Source: Vibrio fortis (GTDB lineage: Bacteria > Pseudomonadota > Gammaproteobacteria > Enterobacterales > Vibrionaceae). From it: a stretch of DNA of 64,000 nucleotides. Where the stretch lies: positions 806,001-870,000 of the forward strand of contig NZ_JFFR01000002.1 in assembly GCF_000695685.1 (NCBI RefSeq). Direction: 5' to 3'. The position numbers and the translations under genes were made by a program. Of this stretch, positions 60,519 through 64,000 are shown in pieces (positions within the stretch are counted from its first letter, which is position 1; the number at the start of each line of letters is the position of its first letter). Below the pieces are notes generated by a model. That model had not been told where the DNA came from. It was given only the letters and a program-made list of their open reading frames with translations, and did not search any database.

Positions 60519-61685
60519 ATGGCTGTTCACGTTGGCATTATTGATCAAGACCCCATTAGGTTGATTACCCCGTTATTGGATAATCGAACCGTCAGTTCTC
60601 ACATTGTTTTTATCGGTGACAAGACTCAAGAAGGCATGTATCTGCGCCTTCACTCTGTACTCCAAAAGCGCGACATTACCAGTGAGTTCTTTGAGATTCC
60701 TACCATCGTCAACACCTCTGTTATCAAAGAATCAATTCAAAACTTAGCCGAAGATCTCAAGGCGCGTGGTCAAGAAGTCAAGCTGAACGCAAGTTGTGGC
60801 CTAAGACACCGCCTACTCTCTGTTTACGAAGTATTCCGAACTTACCACTGGCCGATTTTCGTGGTTGAACCAAACAGTGACAAACTGTGTTGGTTATACC
60901 CAAATGGCAAAGAAGACGCACAAGTACAAGATCGCATCACCATTGATGACTACCTAACTGTATTTGGTGCTCGTGGTGAATTTAATGATTTCGAATTGCC
61001 ACCACAGCTAGATCAGAAACTCTACGAGCTAGGTGAACGCTGGGCGAGTAATGCCCTTGAATTAGGGCCAGGTCTAGCAACGCTAAACTACCTAGCAACA
61101 ACATGTCGTAAAGAGCAGAAACTGGACGTTGAGCTTTCAGAGAAGCAACAAGGCTATCGTGAGCTGAACATGCTGCTTACAGACCTCGTTGAAGCAAAAA
61201 TCGCGACCTACCAAGACGGTATTTTGACCTTTGCTAATGAAGATGCGCGTCGTTTCTCGAACGGTGAATGGCTAGAAACACTGGTGCACAGCACGGTGAA
61301 ACAGATTCAAGATGACATGCCAACCATTCAAGACCGCTCGTTAAACGTTCAGGTTTATCGCCAGCTTGGTGAGCGCGAAGTACGTAATGAGCTGGATGTC
61401 GCGTCAGTAGTCAACAATAAACTGCACATCATCGAGTGTAAGACCAAGGGTATGCGTGACGATGGTGATGACACCTTATACAAGCTGGAATCGCTGCGTG
61501 ACCTACTAGGTGGCCTTCAGGCGCGAGCTATGCTGGTCAGCTTCCGTCCACTACGCCATAACGACATCACTCGTGCAGAGGATTTAGGGTTAGCTTTGAT
61601 TGGCCCTGATGAGTTGAAAGACCTTAAGACACATCTAACGTCTTGGTTTGCGGCCGCAGGCGGTCACGAAGACCTAGAGTACTAA
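60519..61685 (+). CDS. DUF1887 CARF-domain nuclease (VC1899/Card1/Can2 type), orphan
   Basis: A 388-residue protein of DUF1887. The N-terminal CARF-type Rossmann domain (about 1-150; VHVGIIDQDPIRLITPLLD) is followed by a winged-helix-like linker (about 160-245) and a C-terminal PD-(D/E)XK nuclease domain. Its active-site residues are visible: E253 in GEWLETLVH, D293 in NELDVA, and E306 and K308 in HIIECKTKG. The family includes V. cholerae VC1899, known from an early structural-genomics structure (PDB 1XMX), and the type III CRISPR effectors Card1/Can2, activated by cyclic tetra-adenylate. The CARF signature region is N90-ASCGLRHRLLS, in which the typical T-G-G-T-K is replaced. The gene has its own promoter region and terminator and lies between a chemoreceptor gene and udp. 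Confidence 0.88.
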   Translation: MAVHVGIIDQDPIRLITPLLDNRTVSSHIVFIGDKTQEGMYLRLHSVLQKRDITSEFFEIPTIVNTSVIKESIQNLAEDLKARGQEVKLNASCGLRHRLLSVYEVFRTYHWPIFVVEPNSDKLCWLYPNGKEDAQVQDRITIDDYLTVFGARGEFNDFELPPQLDQKLYELGERWASNALELGPGLATLNYLATTCRKEQKLDVELSEKQQGYRELNMLLTDLVEAKIATYQDGILTFANEDARRFSNGEWLETLVHSTVKQIQDDMPTIQDRSLNVQVYRQLGEREVRNELDVASVVNNKLHIIECKTKGMRDDGDDTLYKLESLRDLLGGLQARAMLVSFRPLRHNDITRAEDLGLALIGPDELKDLKTHLTSWFAAAGGHEDLEY

Positions 61686-61729
61686 GCAAGTAAGCGACTA
61701 AGCTGTCAAAGACTCACTTCTCACACATT

Positions 61730-61753
61730 AAAGGCGCATCATGCGCCTTTTTA
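61730..61753 (+). terminator. CARF-nuclease gene terminator
   Basis: AAAGGCGCA / TGCGCCTTT perfect stem with a TCA loop and a T-run. Confidence 0.9.
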
Positions 61754-61792
61754 TTTGTCTTAAATTTCACTCTGACGCTGATCGACACATAC

Positions 61793-61822
61793 AAAAAAGC
61801 CGCACCAGTAAGTGCAGCTTTT
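61793..61822 (-). terminator. udp terminator
   Basis: AAAAGCCGCAC / GTGCAGCTTTT stem with one mismatch, loop CAGTAA; the A-run gives a U-run on the minus strand. Confidence 0.82.
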
Positions 61823-61878
61823 GAGGATTTAAATCAAGCTATCTTGGGCGATAACTGAATTAAACAGTATCGAAGCGA

Positions 61879-62637
61879 TTAAAGCATTTTACGCGCAGCT
61901 TCTACAACCACTTTGATTGAGCGTGCTTCTGTCTCTTTTAGAGTATCGTGATCTGGGATCTCTTTCTGTGTACGGTTGATAATAACACCCGCTACACAAC
62001 CTGCTTTCAGGCCAGAACTTGCACACATAGTTAGCAGTGTTGCAGATTCCATTTCGAAGTTAAGAACGCCCATGTCTTGCCACTCTTGCATAGAACCTTG
62101 GAAACGCTTAACAACGCGACCAGAGAACGTGTCGTAACGCTCTTGACCTGGGTAGAACGTATCGCTTGATGCTGTAACACCAGTGTGAACAGTTGCGCCA
62201 GACTCTTCTACTGCCGCTTTCATTGCTGTTGCGATTTCGAAGTCAGCTACTGCTGGGAACTCCATTGGAGCAAAGTGTAGGCTTGCACCGTCTAGACGAA
62301 CAGAGCCCGTTGTTACAATCATGTCACCCACGTTTACGTGAGGTTGGATTGCACCAGTTGTACCAACACGTAGGAAAGTGCGTACACCTAGTTGTGCTAG
62401 CTCTTCTACAGCGATAGATGTAGATGGACCACCAATACCAGTAGAACAAACAACCACAGGCTTACCGTCTAGCTCAGCGCGGTACAGCGTGTACTCACGG
62501 TGGCTTGCTAGAAATACTGGGTTTTCCATTTCGTCAGCGATTTTTTGTACACGTGCAGGATCACCTGGGATGATCGCTAGTGTCGCACCTTGAAGATCAG
62601 CTTCAGTAATACCTAAGTGGAAAACAGCTTGAGACAT
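61879..62637 (-). CDS. udp: Uridine phosphorylase
   Basis: Cleaves uridine with phosphate to uracil and ribose-1-phosphate in pyrimidine salvage. The 252-residue product matches E. coli Udp (253 residues): [68 protein letters not shown] and [14 protein letters not shown]. The ATG at 62637 follows AAGGAGC; a 17-codon extension is rejected. A CRP-like site lies about 110 bp upstream, in keeping with cAMP-CRP control of udp in E. coli. Confidence 0.97.
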   Translation of the reverse strand: MSQAVFHLGITEADLQGATLAIIPGDPARVQKIADEMENPVFLASHREYTLYRAELDGKPVVVCSTGIGGPSTSIAVEELAQLGVRTFLRVGTTGAIQPHVNVGDMIVTTGSVRLDGASLHFAPMEFPAVADFEIATAMKAAVEESGATVHTGVTASSDTFYPGQERYDTFSGRVVKRFQGSMQEWQDMGVLNFEMESATLLTMCASSGLKAGCVAGVIINRTQKEIPDHDTLKETEARSIKVVVEAARKML

Positions 62638-62739
62638 AGTTTGCTCCTTGTGGCTTATTGAGTGTTCATCACCCTTATCTAAGCGCATTATAAGTTTGTG
62701 GGGTACGTGTTTACTCTAACCAAGCTATTCACAAAATGA

Positions 62740-62755
62740 AGTGACAATCGTCACA
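62740..62755. promoter_or_regulatory. CRP-like site upstream of udp
   Basis: AGTGACAATCGTCACA matches TGTGA-N6-TCACA at nine of ten positions. It lies 103-118 bp upstream of the udp ATG. Catabolite control of udp is known in E. coli. Confidence 0.6.
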
Positions 62756-62848
62756 CCTCTCCACGCAACATACACTCAAGTTTCACGAAAAACCGATTGG
62801 CATCACACTTTTACCGTAATCGACCAGCTTCGTTGCATAATAATGACG

Positions 62849-62912
62849 AAAAAAACGCCTCTAGTTCATAAAACACAAATCAAACAACATGCGCTTAATA
62901 AACTAGAGGCGT
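62849..62912 (-). terminator. zntA 3' hairpin with long loop
   Basis: Perfect 12-bp inverted repeat, ACGCCTCTAGTT / AACTAGAGGCGT, with a 34-base loop. On the minus strand the second arm is followed by seven T residues, as in a terminator, but the loop is unusually long. It begins 21 bp after the stop codon of the metal ATPase gene. Confidence 0.6.
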
Positions 62913-62932
62913 CCTGTAACTAATTAGACGCC

Positions 62933-64000
62933 CTAATCAGCTTTTGACTTAAATCTTAGTAGTCTTAAAGCATTAAGTGTCACAAGCGCGGTTGCGCCAC
63001 TATCGGCAAGCACGGCTACCCATAAGCCAGTAATACCAAATAGGCTCGTCACCAAGAAGACACCTTTTAACCCCAACGCCAAAGCGACGTTCTGACGAAT
63101 GTTTCTCATGGTTGCCTGTGACAGCTCAATCATAGCTGGCAGTTCAGTTAAACGATTGTGAGTCAGTGCCGAGTCTGCGGTTTCCAAAGCTACATCGGTG
63201 CCGCCTCCCATAGCAATACCTACGTTGGCAGTTTTCATTGCTGGCGCGTCGTTAATACCATCACCCACCATAGCGACATGAGAACGGCGAGTCAGCTCTT
63301 CAACATAACTCACTTTATCCGCAGGCAATAGGCTTGCTTTGTACTGCATGCCAACCACAGAGCTGATTGCCTCGGCACTGCGAGGGTTATCGCCCGTCAA
63401 CATAATCGACTCAACACCCAACTGGCTTAAACGCTCTACTGCAGCTTTGGCGTCACTGCGCAAAGTATCTTGCCACGCAATCAAACCAATGACGGTCTGA
63501 GGAAGCTCTACTGCGACTACCACCGTCTTGCCTTGCATTTCAAGCGAAGCAACCTGTTCTTGTACTGAAGAATCAAGAGCAAACATCACTTTCGATGGTG
63601 AAAGCACCTGATAAGTCCGTCCTTCGACGTCACCTTCAACGCCACTACCAATAAGGGCACGTTTGTTCTCAGATTCAGGAATATCAATCCCCATCTCTTT
63701 AACTTTATTGACGAGAGACAGTGCTAATGGATGGCTTGAACCAACTTCAATCGCACCAATCACACGCAATAACTGTTGCTCGTTCCAATCTTGCAACGGT
63801 GTCACGTTAGTAACTTGTGGCTTGCCCTCGGTCAGTGTGCCTGTTTTATCAAACGCAATGGTTTCAACTTTACCTAACTGCTCTAGCGCTGCACCACCTT
63901 TAATCAAAGCACCACGTTTTGCCGCCGCAGCCAAGCCAGACGTAATCGCAGCGGGTGTCGAGATAACCAAGGCACATGGACACGCAATCAACAGTAGCGC
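62933..64000 (-). CDS. zntA: Zn/Cd/Pb P1B-type ATPase ZntA-like (5' end cut by window edge)
   Basis: C-terminal part, about 356 codons, of a heavy-metal-transporting P-type ATPase. It has the metal-binding membrane motif CPC (IACPCALVIST), the phosphorylation site FDKTGTLTEGK, the HP motif in SSHPLALSL, the TGDNPR loop and MVGDGINDAPAMKTANVGIAMGGGTDVA. The last membrane segments contain VLADSGATALVTLNALRLLRF; the aspartate in that helix is typical of Zn/Cd/Pb exporters, not Cu exporters, so ZntA is preferred to CopA. The N-terminal metal-binding domain and the first six membrane segments lie beyond 64000. Confidence 0.9.
   Translation of the reverse strand, partial: ALLLIACPCALVISTPAAITSGLAAAAKRGALIKGGAALEQLGKVETIAFDKTGTLTEGKPQVTNVTPLQDWNEQQLLRVIGAIEVGSSHPLALSLVNKVKEMGIDIPESENKRALIGSGVEGDVEGRTYQVLSPSKVMFALDSSVQEQVASLEMQGKTVVVAVELPQTVIGLIAWQDTLRSDAKAAVERLSQLGVESIMLTGDNPRSAEAISSVVGMQYKASLLPADKVSYVEELTRRSHVAMVGDGINDAPAMKTANVGIAMGGGTDVALETADSALTHNRLTELPAMIELSQATMRNIRQNVALALGLKGVFLVTSLFGITGLWVAVLADSGATALVTLNALRLLRFKSKAD

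Noticed and set aside
60337-61878. CRISPR array or other cas genes around the CARF nuclease
   Set aside because: I read both flanks for direct repeats of 25-40 bases with regular spacers and found none; only ordinary terminators are present.

Overview
The window is about 64 kb of a gammaproteobacterial chromosome, almost certainly a marine Vibrio (the Splendidus clade is plausible but not proven). Evidence: E. coli-like families in Vibrio-type order (hinT/COG3014/ycfL/lpoB/thiK/ycfP/ndh, infA next to clpA-clpS-cspD), a monomeric isocitrate dehydrogenase, several methyl-accepting chemotaxis proteins, moderate GC and short intergenic gaps closed by strong hairpin terminators. There are no rRNA or tRNA genes, no insertion-sequence transposase, no prophage and no CRISPR array. 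Both edges cut a gene: topA at the left, a ZntA-type metal ATPase at the right.

Layout. 0-7 kb: topA, yciN, aroA, a glycine-zipper protein, the N-degron transferases aat and bpt, and infA. 7-13 kb: the ClpAS adaptor-protease genes with cspD, then icd. 13-25 kb: rluE, a porin, dinG, a TSUP permease, priC-rsmS-roxA, a Cache chemoreceptor and emrD. 25-36 kb: a lipoprotein-type oligopeptidase B, xthA, an ImpA-like metalloprotease lipoprotein, a basic amino acid ABC transporter and an unrecognised poly-glycine lipoprotein. 36-43 kb: a DUF3360 membrane protein, pflB, an LpxR-type lipid A deacylase and pflA. 43-54 kb: yfbU, a MipA/OmpV protein, the prkA(yeaG)-yeaH-ycgB stress kinase operon, sohB, yciK, ndh and ycfP. 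54-64 kb: thiK, the lpoB/ycfL/COG3014 lipoprotein cluster, hinT, a chemoreceptor, a DUF1887 CARF-nuclease, udp and zntA.

Functional links. Aat and Bpt tag proteins for the N-degron pathway and ClpS-ClpA deliver them for degradation; both halves lie within 5 kb. The anaerobic pair pflB/pflA is preceded by a carrier gene in the place where focA usually sits, and FNR-like sites lie upstream of that carrier and of ndh.

Most interesting item: the stand-alone CARF plus PD-(D/E)XK nuclease gene (DUF1887, the VC1899/Card1/Can2 type) at 60519-61685. It has an intact nuclease motif and an altered CARF signature loop, and no type III CRISPR genes are in view. Next are a 268-bp MITE-like element at 24722-24989 and a second inverted-repeat element at 31086-31248.
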